From an uncultured Bacilli bacterium (lineage in GTDB: Bacteria > Bacillota_I > Bacilli_A > RF39 > UBA660), in NCBI GenBank assembly GCA_944332645.1, contig CALVKK010000010.1:1-20478 (forward strand): 20,478 bases of DNA, in the 5' to 3' direction. Below are positions 6,661-16,800 of this stretch, one piece after another; the first letter of the stretch is position 1; each line of letters begins with the position of its first letter. Below the pieces are notes generated by a model. It was not told where the DNA came from. It searched no databases and saw nothing but the letters and a program-made list of their open reading frames with translations. Position numbers and translations under genes: made by a program.

Positions 6661-7536
6661 TTAACTAAAGTTTTTTAATTCTTTTTTTACATTTATAGCT
6701 GCAATTGTAGCCTCACCCACTGCTGTAGTTAACTGGTAAACATCTTTCTTTATAATGTCACCACAAGCAAAAATATAATCAATATTAGTTTGCATTTTAT
6801 TGTTAACAACAATATAACCATCCTCTTTATTAACTGAATCTAAAAATTCGACACTTGGTTCATAACCAATAGCCACAAACATCCCATCGACCAAAAATTC
6901 ACCATTATTAGTAATGATTTTAGTTAAAATATTATTTTTACTCTTAAGTGTTTGTATCACACAATTACATTGTAAATCAACATTTTGTTTGTCTTTCAAT
7001 CTATCAATTAAAGTTTCTTCACCATTTAAATTCTGATTGCGACATAAAACAATAACTTTTTGACAAATATCGGATAAATAAAGTGCTTCTTCAATTGCTG
7101 TATTATTACATCCTACAATAGCGACAATTTTATTCTTATATAGACTAGCATCACATAAAGCGCAATAACTAACATTTTTTAAATCATTTGTATTATCTAT
7201 TTTTCTAGCTTTTCTTCCAACTGCTAAAATTACTTTGTCAGCCGTTATTTTTTCTATATCAGTTGTCACAACATGATCGTCGATGTTTAAAACTCGACCA
7301 TAACGGATTTCAACGTCTAAAGATTTCACTTGTTCGTATAGTTTATAAGCTAAATCTGGACCACTTATGCTGTTAAAGCCAGGATAGTTTTCAATAACAC
7401 TAATCTTATTCAATAATCCACCTGGTGTGTCGTTATCGAGAATCAAGACATTCAAATTGGCTCTTTTTAAATAAATAGCAGCTGTCATTCCAGCAATTCC
7501 AGCGCCGACAATTACACAATCAAAATCGTATTTCAT
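6661..7536 (-). CDS. trxB: Thioredoxin reductase-like flavoprotein with degenerate NADPH site
   Basis: FAD-dependent disulfide reductase of the low-molecular-weight thioredoxin reductase fold, 291 residues, cytoplasmic. The N-terminal FAD Rossmann motif VGAGIAGMTAA is intact. The redox-active pair is C125-A-L-C128, followed by D. The C-terminal FAD-binding block is FACGDI...YQLTTAVGEATIAA. The NADPH domain looks unusual: the expected GxGxxA reads G142-C-N-N-T-A147, and the HRRxxxR motif that holds the NADPH 2'-phosphate is replaced by LCRNQNL around 164-170. The family is certain from fold and motifs, but electron donor and partner are not; a ferredoxin-linked (FFTR-like) or other donor is possible. 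The ATG at 7536 has AAGGAG seven bases upstream; two earlier in-frame ATGs overlap or abut that site. It overlaps the end of lgt by 17 bp. Confidence 0.9.
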   Translation of the reverse strand: MKYDFDCVIVGAGIAGMTAAIYLKRANLNVLILDNDTPGGLLNKISVIENYPGFNSISGPDLAYKLYEQVKSLDVEIRYGRVLNIDDHVVTTDIEKITADKVILAVGRKARKIDNTNDLKNVSYCALCDASLYKNKIVAIVGCNNTAIEEALYLSDICQKVIVLCRNQNLNGEETLIDRLKDKQNVDLQCNCVIQTLKSKNNILTKIITNNGEFLVDGMFVAIGYEPSVEFLDSVNKEDGYIVVNNKMQTNIDYIFACGDIIKKDVYQLTTAVGEATIAAINVKKELKNFS

Positions 7537-8335
7537 CGACATTCTCCTTATCATTGTAACGGTTATCTAATTTTGAACCACGTGATTTTACTATTATTAT
7601 AACTAATCCTATTACTATCGCTAAAACTGAAATTATCTGAGCAACTTTAAGGTTTCCTAACATTAAACTATCTGTTCGCAGTGCTTCAATAAAAAAGCGA
7701 CCAATTCCATACCATATCAAATATAACCCTGTCGTTTGACCAATCTTACAATAGTATCTTCTTCTAAATAATAACAATACTATAAAACCAATTAAACACC
7801 AAAGTGATTCATATAAAAAAGTAGGATGATAATAAATTCCATGGATATTCATGCCTTCGATTATGAAATTAGGGATAAATAAACTTTGCAAAAATTCTAA
7901 ATCAACCTGAGGTCCGTGAGCTTCACCGTTAAAGAAATTGCCCCAACGACCAATAGCCTGACCAATTATTAAGCCTACGACAATTATATCAAGCATTCTA
8001 AGGGTATTGACTTTATATTTTCTGGTGTAAAATATTATGAAAAGAAGTCCAAACAGGATACCTCCATGGATAGCAAGGCCACGTTCCCAAATCATAAATA
8101 TTTCTAATATATTACGACTATAATAATTCCAATTAAATACCACATAATATAACCTTGCTCCTAATATAGCAAAAAGAAGACAAAGCACGATCAAATTTAT
8201 AATGTAATTCTCTGGTATTTTAAATTTTCGACATTCTCTTATTATTAATGATCCACCTACAAAAATACCTAATAAGATCATTACTGAATACCAATATATT
8301 TTTACAAAACCAAAATCTAATAAAACTGGATTCAT
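7520..8335 (-). CDS. lgt: Prolipoprotein diacylglyceryl transferase Lgt
   Basis: Integral membrane enzyme that transfers diacylglycerol from phosphatidylglycerol to the lipobox cysteine of preprolipoproteins, the first step of lipoprotein maturation. Of the 271 residues most lie in about seven hydrophobic segments. The Lgt signature GQAIGRWGNFFNGEAHG is at about 125-141. Also present are the RGLAIHGG block, HPTFLYESLW and the late GIGRFFIEALRTD. A charged cytoplasmic tail (KSRGSKLDNRYNDKENVDE) ends the protein. The ATG at 8335 lies nine bases after AGAGGA; an ATG three codons earlier directly abuts that site and is less likely. Linkage to trxB is conserved in Bacilli. Its presence implies that the cell makes lipoproteins. 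Confidence 0.96.
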   Translation of the reverse strand: MNPVLLDFGFVKIYWYSVMILLGIFVGGSLIIRECRKFKIPENYIINLIVLCLLFAILGARLYYVVFNWNYYSRNILEIFMIWERGLAIHGGILFGLLFIIFYTRKYKVNTLRMLDIIVVGLIIGQAIGRWGNFFNGEAHGPQVDLEFLQSLFIPNFIIEGMNIHGIYYHPTFLYESLWCLIGFIVLLLFRRRYYCKIGQTTGLYLIWYGIGRFFIEALRTDSLMLGNLKVAQIISVLAIVIGLVIIIVKSRGSKLDNRYNDKENVDEIRF

Positions 8336-8368
8336 TTTTTTCATTCCTCTCTAATTTTCTTCTTTTTA

Positions 8369-8377
8369 ATTATATCA
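8369..8377 (-). promoter_or_regulatory. Candidate extended -10 promoter for lgt-trxB-whiA
   Basis: The 64-base gap between uvrB and lgt contains TGATATAAT on the minus strand, an extended -10 (TGnTATAAT), about 34 bases before the lgt ATG. The -35 region is poor (TTTCTC), as is common with extended -10 promoters. It would let lgt-trxB-whiA be transcribed apart from uvrB. Confidence 0.45.
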
Positions 8378-8399
8378 TACTATGAGAGAAAGAGAAATA

Positions 8400-10358
8400 T
8401 TACTTTTCGCTCTTGTATTCAAATAATATATCCCTTAGTTCCATTGCTCTTTCAAAATCTAAATTTTTAGCGGCTTCTTTCATTTCTTTTTCAATTTCAA
8501 TTAACAATTTTTGTTTATTTTCTTTTGTCATCTTTGCAGTTTGATTTTCTATTTGTTTATTATTGGTTACAACTTCTTTAATGTCTTTGACAATAGTTGT
8601 TGGAACTATGTTGTGTTTTTGATTGTATTTTTCTTGAATTTCACGTCTTCTATTTGTTTCTTTAATGGCTTTATCCATAGACTCGCTAATGGTATCGGCA
8701 TACATTATAACTCGACCATGAGCATTTCTCGCGGCTCGACCTATGGTTTGAATTAAACTTCTCTCGCTTCTTAAAAATCCCTGTTTATCAGCGTCTAATA
8801 TAGCCACCAAACTTACTTCAGGTATATCCAAGCCTTCTCTTAATAAGTTAATTCCTACTAAAACATCATACTTTCCCTTTCTTAAATCATTGATAATTTG
8901 TAATCTTTCAAGAGTTTTAACCTCAGTGTGCAAATAAGCAACTTTGATATCGAGCTTTTTTAAATAATTCGTTAATTCTTCTGCCATTCGAATAGTCAAA
9001 GTCGTAACTAGTGTTCGTTCATTGTTGCTGATTTGCTTATTTATTTCATCAATGAGATTATCAATCTGACCTTTTGCAGGCTTGACGGTAACCATTGGGT
9101 CTAAAAGACCAGTTGGTCTAATTATTTGCTCAACGTAATGATGATTTGTTTTGCTTAATTCATAATCTCCAGGTGTTGCTGATACACAAATAATTTGATT
9201 TATTTTTTTTTCAAATTCATCGAATTTTAAAGGCCGATTGTCTAACGCGCTAGGTAATCTGAAGCCGTAATTAACTAAAACTTCTTTTCTGGCACGATCA
9301 CCATTATACATACCTCTTACTTGTGGTATGGTAACGTGTGATTCATCGATAATCATTAGGAAATCATTAGGAAAAAAATCAATCAAAGTAGTAGGTGTAG
9401 CTCCTGGTTGTTTTAAAGCAATCTGTCTTGAATAGTTTTCAACACCACGACAAAATCCTGTTTCTTCTAACATTTCCAAATCATAATTTGTCCTTTCTTG
9501 CAACCGTTGATACTCTAGTAATTTATTTTCACTTTTAAATTTTTCTAATTGTTCTGCTAATTCTTGCCTTATATTTTTAATTGCAATCTTTAATTTTTCC
9601 TCACTTGTAACAAAATGGCTGGCCGGAAATATTGTGACGTTTTTTTTGCTATTGATAACTTTGCCAGTCAATGCATCAACTTCGCATATTTTATCAATCT
9701 CATCACCAAAAAATTCAATTCTAATTGCATGATTATGTTGGGAAATGGGAACAATTTCCAATATGTCTCCTCTTACCCTAAAACTTCCTCTTTTTAAATC
9801 TAAATTATTCCTTTCATATAACATTTCAACCAATTTTTGTAAAATTTTGTTCCTATCAATATTCATACCAATACTCAAACTTAACATTTTATTGCGATAT
9901 TCTTCTTTTTCTCCAATTCCGTATATACACGACACAGAGGCAACAATGATTACATCACGACGATTTAGTAAAGAAGCGGTAGCAGCATGTCTTAATTCAT
10001 CGATTTCATCATTAATAGCAGCATCTTTTTCAATATATGTATCAGTTTTGGCTACATATGCTTCTGGTTGGTAATAATCATAATAAGAAACAAAATATTC
10101 TACAGCATTATCGGGGAATAATTCCTTTAGTTCGGCATATAACTGCCCCGCTAGTGTTTTGTTGTGAGCTAATACTAAAGTTGGTTTATCGACTTGTTGA
10201 ATGACGTTAGCGATTGTGAACGTCTTTCCCGTTCCAGTTGCACCTAATAAGACTTGGTATTTTTGACCATTTTTAACCCCATTGACTAATTTTGTAATTG
10301 CTTCCGGTTGATCACCAGAAGGTTTATATTTGGACATTAATTTAAACATATTGCCCAT
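8400..10358 (-). CDS. uvrB: Excinuclease ABC subunit UvrB
   Basis: UvrB, the damage-verifying helicase-like subunit of nucleotide excision repair. It is loaded by UvrA and then recruits UvrC. The product is 652 residues. The N-terminus MGNMFKLMSKYKPSGDQPEAI aligns with the family start. Walker A GATGTGKT is at 39-46. The damage-probing beta-hairpin is YYDYYQPEAYV, with SCIYGIG just after it. Helicase motifs include DESHVTIPQ, LREGLDIPEVSL and QTIGRAARN. The C-terminal UVR motif (LLIEIEKEMKEAAKNLDFER) that contacts UvrC is present. The ATG at 10358 places four residues before FKL, as in Bacillus UvrB, and has AGGTGA upstream; an ATG at 10349 is a possible alternative. uvrA is not adjacent in this window. 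No clear LexA/DinR operator was seen upstream. Confidence 0.97.
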   Translation of the reverse strand: MGNMFKLMSKYKPSGDQPEAITKLVNGVKNGQKYQVLLGATGTGKTFTIANVIQQVDKPTLVLAHNKTLAGQLYAELKELFPDNAVEYFVSYYDYYQPEAYVAKTDTYIEKDAAINDEIDELRHAATASLLNRRDVIIVASVSCIYGIGEKEEYRNKMLSLSIGMNIDRNKILQKLVEMLYERNNLDLKRGSFRVRGDILEIVPISQHNHAIRIEFFGDEIDKICEVDALTGKVINSKKNVTIFPASHFVTSEEKLKIAIKNIRQELAEQLEKFKSENKLLEYQRLQERTNYDLEMLEETGFCRGVENYSRQIALKQPGATPTTLIDFFPNDFLMIIDESHVTIPQVRGMYNGDRARKEVLVNYGFRLPSALDNRPLKFDEFEKKINQIICVSATPGDYELSKTNHHYVEQIIRPTGLLDPMVTVKPAKGQIDNLIDEINKQISNNERTLVTTLTIRMAEELTNYLKKLDIKVAYLHTEVKTLERLQIINDLRKGKYDVLVGINLLREGLDIPEVSLVAILDADKQGFLRSERSLIQTIGRAARNAHGRVIMYADTISESMDKAIKETNRRREIQEKYNQKHNIVPTTIVKDIKEVVTNNKQIENQTAKMTKENKQKLLIEIEKEMKEAAKNLDFERAMELRDILFEYKSEK

Positions 10359-10416
10359 CACCTCACCTAATGAATTGATTATGTTTGTAAGTAACTTCCT
10401 TTATATATAAAAACTA

Positions 10417-10422
10417 ATTATA
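10417..10422 (-). promoter_or_regulatory. Candidate -10 of the uvrB promoter
   Basis: TATAAT on the minus strand lies about 60 bases before the uvrB start, giving a leader of about 50 bases. The region 17 bases further upstream (TTTTAG) is a weak -35. Position fits, but the -10 match alone is not strong evidence in DNA this rich in A+T. Confidence 0.4.
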
Positions 10423-10480
10423 TGATACAATAAAAATTGCTAAAAAACAATATCTATAATTTTTGGTTTGATTGAAAATA

Positions 10481-10489
10481 TGATATAAT
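10481..10489 (+). promoter_or_regulatory. Isolated extended -10 motif facing right
   Basis: TGATATAAT is a complete extended -10 (TGnTATAAT). A transcript would start at about 10496 and run through the decayed region toward the glucan synthase gene, some 380 bases away. It may be a leftover promoter of the decayed frame or a distal promoter giving a long leader. No good -35 is seen. Confidence 0.3.
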
Positions 10490-10493
10490 TAAA

Positions 10494-10779
10494 ATGGTGA
10501 GTAAAATACATATTATATATTCATTAAAACCAATTTACGATAAAACAAAAGAATGTGAAATTAATGGTTCTAGTGATAATAATAATATTGTCTCTTAATG
10601 ATATTAAAAAAATTGCTAATAGTAAAATCAAGTGGATTCTTAGAATAGAAAATAAAGATTATTAATACCAAAAATATCTACTTAAAAAATTAATATCAAC
10701 ATGACCCATTAATTATCAAGAAAGAACAGATAATATGTTAATACAACAATTACAAAATATTAAAATTATTAGTAAATAA
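10494..10779 (+). pseudogene. Possible decayed small coding sequence
   Basis: Two plus-strand frames join into one protein-like reading. From the ATG at 10494, 34 codons are open to the TAA at 10596 (MVSKIHIIYSLKPIYDKTKE and following). A shift of one base at about 10590 continues as SLNDIKKIANSKIKWILRIE..., then TAA at 10663, YQKYLLKKLIST, TGA at about 10702, PINYQERTDNMLIQQLQNIK... and a final TAA ending at 10779. No ribosome binding site precedes 10494 and no family is recognised. Chance open frames of this length are not rare at this base composition, so this is a weak call. Confidence 0.22.
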
Positions 10780-10818
10780 TATATCTAATTAAAGCGATAA
10801 TTGCTACCTCATCTTTTA

Positions 10819-10848
10819 TTTACATTGACCTTTAAAATGTGGTATATT
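10819..10848 (+). promoter_or_regulatory. Probable promoter of the glucan synthase-pgi operon
   Basis: TTTACA (10819-10824) and TATATT (10843-10848) are spaced by 18 bases. An overlapping TTGACC (10825-10830) could serve as the -35 with a weaker -10 (TATTTA at 10848). Transcription would begin at about 10855, just before AGGAGAG (10864-10870). A short leader of roughly 20 bases leaves no room for a riboswitch if this promoter is used. Confidence 0.55.
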
Positions 10849-10875
10849 ATTTATGTATAAAATAGGAGAGATGAT

Positions 10876-13800
10876 ATGATAACAATCAAAAATGATTTTA
10901 AAAATATAGCTAGACATTATGAACAACTCGTAAGAATTACCAAACAACATTATTTCGTTGGTATTACTAACGAGTGGATTGTCGATAATTATTACTTATT
11001 AATTAAAAATTATTCTGAATTAAAACATTTTTTAAAAGATCCTAAAAAAAATAACTACTTAACGAAAAATTTTGATATGACAAAAATGTTAAGTACAATT
11101 TTAGAAAATCGCAACTATAAAATAGATGAAGATGTATTAATTAACGATATTAAAAATTATTGTAAACAAAACAATATTAACTTACTTTATCAAGAAATAA
11201 AAATTATACCAGTTACTCTTTTAATAATCTTAATAAAAAAAATTAGTGAAATATGTACTATAGAAAACGAGAAATTAAGAGAAAAACAGGAAATAGATCA
11301 ATTTATTAAAAAAATGAAAATAGCTTTTTCTAAAAATGAAAAAGTTTTTCTAACTAATTACATTAAAAATATTTTTTATAAAAATAATTTCAAAATCGTC
11401 TACTTAAATGAAAAGTTGAAAGATCTTGGTGACAATTCCAACATTATTTTTAAACAGTTGAATCAATTATTAGAAAAAAATAATCTTTCTTTAAGGAAAA
11501 TTATCAATGATGATCATCTGTACACGACAAGAAATAACATTTTAGTTTCAAATGTTTTCTATAGCATCCAACAAGCTAACCAATTAGAAATTGAAAACCT
11601 GTATGAAACACTATGTCCAGTCGAAAAAATCTTAAATAAAGATCCTTGTTTTTCTAGCATGACTTTAGAAACAAAAAATCTTTATCGAAAGCAACTAATC
11701 AGGTTGTCTAAAAAGGAAAATGAAAACATTATCGATATTGCTAATACTTTAATTGCCCAAGATGATAATATTGGTGCATTTCTTTTCCAAAATAAACACC
11801 AAAAATTAAAAGTAATTATTTACCTTGCTATCATAATAAGTTTAACTATTCTCATATCATCAATTCTATCCAATTACTTTCTCTCAATTAGATGGCTTGG
11901 ATTCATAATTTTATTATTACCAGTTAGCGAAATAGTAATAACGATCCTAAACAAAATATATCTTAAAATTTATCCTTATAAGCCAATGCCAAAATTAAAT
12001 TTTGAAAAAGGGATACCAGCAAAATATAAAACAATGGTTGTTGTTCCTACAATCCTAAGAAGTGAAGAAAAAGTAGCAGAGGTTTTTAATAAACTAGAAT
12101 CATACTATTTATCCAACAAATCACAAAATCTCTACTTCACACTTTTAGGTGATGCTTGTGAATGTTATAATGAGTATTATGAAAAAGACGAAGCCATTCA
12201 AAATGCAGGAGTCAATAGATCAAAAGAATTAAACAAAAAATATGGTAAAGAAATATTTTTCTTTGCTTATCGAACTAGAAAGTATAGCAAAAGTGAAAAT
12301 TGTTTTTTAGGATTTGAACGAAAAAGAGGCGCTTTATTACATTTCAATGACTTAATTTTAGGAAACTTTGACGATGAAGAACAAAAAAATTGGTTTCAAA
12401 TTCATACTTTCCAAAATTTTAAGCATGAAATTAAGTATGTCATAACTTTAGACGTCGATACACAATTAGTTTTAAATAGTGCTTTAAAATTAGTCGGGAC
12501 TATGGCTCATCCATTAAATTCACCTGTTTTAAATAAAGAAAAAACTAAAGTTATTCAAGGATATGGAATTTTACAACCTAAAATCAATTTTGATATTGAA
12601 TCCACTAATAAATCTTTGTTTTCACAAATTTACGCTGGAATGGGAGGGTTAGACCCTTATACTGGATTAGAACCCAATTTCTATCAAGATGTTTTTAAAG
12701 AAGGAAGTTTCGTTGGAAAAGGCATTTATGATTTAAAAATTTATCAACAAGTTTTAAAAGGAAAATTTCCAAACGAGCTTATTTTAAGTCACGATTTATT
12801 AGAAGGAAACTATCTACGCTGTGGGGCATGCACTGACATTGAATTAATTGATGATTTTCCAGCAGAATTTTTAGTTGATGCAACAAGACGTTCACGCTGG
12901 ACTAGAGGCGATATGCAAATTATCGACTGGATTACTAATAAAGTCAAAAATGAAAATAATAAAAAGATTAAAAACCCAATTAACCTTTTAGGTAAATGGA
13001 AAATTATTGATAACATCAGAAGAGAATTGTTAGACTTTTCCTTATTATTAATTATATTATCTTTATCAATTTGTTGTATTAGTCATCCTTATTGGTGGTT
13101 ATCGTTTGTTTTATTCGTCGTAATGTTACCAGCAATTTCTTATCTGATTCAATTATTTGTTATTCAAAAGAATGTCAATTTAAAATATTATAATACTGCT
13201 GCTTTTGGTTGGAAATCGTTTCTTTTAAGAACAATTTCTGTTTTTACTGCAATCCCATATAATGCGTATCTTTATGTAAAATCAATATTAAAATCAATTT
13301 ATAGAATGGCGTTTAGTAAAAAGCATCTTTTACAATGGATGACAGCTGAAGATGCTAGTAAACAAGTCAAGATAAATTTAGGAAACCATCTTAAACAGTT
13401 TGGGTTTAATTATTTAGTCGCTTTATTAATTATTATTATATCAATTTTTAATAATAATCATCCTGCAGAAAATATAATCATATCCATATTCTTTATTCTA
13501 GGGCCTTTATTTGCTTATGCTATAAGCAAAAATATTAAATCACCAGAAGAAAAAATAAAATCATCAGATCAAAAATATTTACTCAAGATCGCTTATGCCA
13601 CTTGGAAATTTTTCGAAGATAATTTCACTGAAAAAAATAACTATTTGATACCGGATAATTTTCAATTAAATAGAGAACATAAAGCAGATTCAAAGACTTC
13701 ACCAACAAATATCGGCTTATCTTTAACATCAATCATTTCTGCATATAAATTAAATTTCATAAGTAAGGACAAGATGTTGGATTATATTGAAAAAATTGTT

Positions 13801-16800
13801 ACAACTATTGAAAAACTACCGAAATGGAATGGTCACCTTTATAATTGGTACCGAATCACCACCTTAGATATTCTTTATCCTCATTTTATATCAACCGTTG
13901 ATAGCGGTAATTTTATAGCATCATTAATAACTATTAAAGAATTTCTTAAAAATCAAAATGCTGATAATTTAGTCCGAAGAATTACTGATTTAATTAACCA
14001 AACCAATTTTTCTCACCTTTATAGTGAAGATGTTTTTAGTATTGGATATAATGTTGATGAGGGTTTGCTAGATCCGTGTAAATATAATATGTTTGCAAGC
14101 GAAAGTAGGATAACTAGCTTTGTCGCCATTGCTAAAGGTGATGTCCCTAGCAAACATTGGTTTAATCTCGATAAAACTTTAACTACATATAAGCACAGGA
14201 AAGGTCTAGTTTCTTGGTCAGGTACTTCTTTCGAGTATTTCATGCCACTGCTATTTATTCCAAGTTATGAAAATACATTAATAGACGAGAGTTATGACTT
14301 TGCCATTTTTGCTCAAAAAGAATATATGAAAGAAGTAAATTCAAAATTACCTTGGGGAATATCTGAATCTGCTTATGGTGAATTGGACGATTCACAAAAC
14401 TACAAATATAAAGCTTTTGCTACACCTTATTTAAAATTACAAGAAGAACCTTCGTCAAGAATAGTTATTGCCCCTTATGCTTCCATACTAGCTTTACCTA
14501 AATATCCGAAAGAGGTTCTTAATAATATTAAAAAATTGGAAGAATTAAAATTGCTTGGAAAGTATGGTTTCTATGAATCATATGATACAGAGATTAATAA
14601 ACCAGTTTATTCATACTTTGCTCATCATCAAGGAATGATTCTTGGTAGTATTGCCAATACTTTATGTCAAAACATAATTCAAAAATGTTTTAATAAAGAT
14701 ACCAATAATCATGCTTTTGAGATATTAACAAAGGAAAAGGTGCAATTAAAACCTGTTATTGACATGAACATGGCCAAATACAAAAAATTTACCTATGAAA
14801 AAGAACAATTTGTTAATGATATCCGTGTTTTCCATAAACTGTCAACCTTACCAGAAATATCAATCTTGTCAAATTCTAAATATAGTGTCTTAATAAATGA
14901 CCGTGGTAATGGATTTAGCCGTTATCGAATGATCCAGATGAATCGTTACAGAAAATTAACAGAACAAGATTATGGTATGTATATATACATTAAAGACATT
15001 TCAACAGGAAAAATTTGGTGTAATACCTATGCACCAATTAATAAAATGCCGGAACGATATGAAGTTGTTTTTGCTTTAGACAAAATGAAATTTGTTCGTT
15101 CCGATAATGATATTATTACTTCTACAGAGATTGTAGTTCCTAAAACTCATCATGCCGAAATTAGAAAAATAACTTTTAAAAATGTAAGTAATAAAAGTAA
15201 AACTCTAGAAATTACTACTTATACTGAACCTATTCTATGTGAAAATAACGACGATATAAGTCACAAAGCATTTCAAAATTTATTTATTCAAAGCGAATAC
15301 AATGAAGAAAACGATGCAATTATAATCAATCGAAAACTAAGAGATAAAAATGATCATTATTATTTGATTAATCGTTTATTAATAAATAATCCTAACCAAA
15401 AGTATAGTTACGAAACTAATCGCGCCAATTTTATCGGACGCAACCGAACCACTGCTAATCCAATTGCATTAGAGCAAAAATTAACTAATCAAATCGGTAC
15501 TTGCCTGGATCCAGTTATCAGTTTACGTAACCAAATTACCATACCGGCTAATGATCAAAAAACAATCTATCTTATCAGTGGCTTTGGAAAGTCAAAGGAA
15601 CAGGTTATTGAAATTGTGGAAACCTTTGCAACGCCAGAAGCAATATCAGAAAAAGCTTTTGCTGTTGCAACTATTATGAGTAATGTAACAAATAAAATGG
15701 TCAATATTACAGGTAACGATATGCGTGTTTATAACACAATGTTAAACTATTTATATCAAACTAGCCATATCGAGATTAACACCGAAAGAAATAACATATT
15801 AAAGCAAAATAAATTAAATCAAACTAATTTATGGCGTTTTGGAATATCTGGTGATCGCCCGATCGTTTTTCTGGAAATAGAAAGCTTAGATGATCTAAGC
15901 CTAGTTAAAGAACTATTACATACTTTTGAATATTATAAAAGTAAGTCTGTCTTTATTGATTTAATCATTCTAAATTGTAAAAACAAAGAAGAAAAACAAA
16001 TTATTAATAAAGAGATCGAAGAAGAAAAATACCGAATGTATGCTTTAAATAGTTTCTATAAAACTCCTGGTAATATTTACGTTCTTAATCGAAATGAAAT
16101 CAACACTGACGAGTATGTTTTATTTAAAACAGTAGCTCGATTATACATTAACAGTCATAAATTTCATTCTTTAGAAGAATTTGTTAATAGTCTTCAAAAA
16201 TTAAACACTACCAGCAGAAAAGAAAAATGGTTAAAAGAACTTAGTCTTCCAATCACATATAAGCAAAATAAGCTAATTTATTATAACGGTTTTGGTGGAT
16301 TTGCTGATAATGGTAAAAAATATATAATCACAAATGCCAACACACCTTTTATATGGTGCAATGTTATTGCTAATCCACATTTTGGTAGTATTATTTCTAA
16401 CAATCAAACCGGTTTTTCCTATTCAAAAAATAGTCATGAATATAAATTGACAACTTGGACTAATGACAATTTACTTTGTGATATTTCTGAAGGAATTAAA
16501 ATTAATGATGTGCAATTAGATTATACTTATACACAAATTAGTTTTGGAAATATTGCTTGGAAAGGTCGATTTAAAAATTTAGATATTCAATTAAAACAAT
16601 TTGTTGCCGTTAATGATCCTATTAAATTTTATAAAATCAAAATTAAAAACAACGGTACCCATAAACAAAGAGTGTCTTTAAAATATTGGCTAAATCCTTG
16701 CCTAGGTGAAACAGAAGAGAAAACTGGTCGTTATATTCAAAGCAATTTTAACAAAAAGGAAAATTATGTTTCTTTAACAAATAAGTACAGTATTAATTTT

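Larger units (their letters stand above)
10359..10875. other. Divergent intergenic region between uvrB and the glucan synthase gene
   Basis: This stretch of just over 500 bases separates the leftward and rightward gene blocks. It contains a leftward -10 for uvrB (10417-10422), an isolated rightward extended -10 (10481-10489), a region that looks like a decayed small reading frame (10494-10779), and the promoter and AGGAGAG ribosome binding site of the rightward operon (10819-10870). It is even richer in A+T than the flanking genes. No tRNA, riboswitch or strong terminator was recognised in it. Confidence 0.7.

Noticed and set aside
8511..10074. Plus-strand open frames opposite uvrB
   Set aside because: uvrB is fully supported on the minus strand; these frames have no motifs or start signals.
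10362..10440. LexA/DinR operator upstream of uvrB
   Set aside because: No CGAAC-N4-GTTCG-like dyad is present near the candidate promoter.
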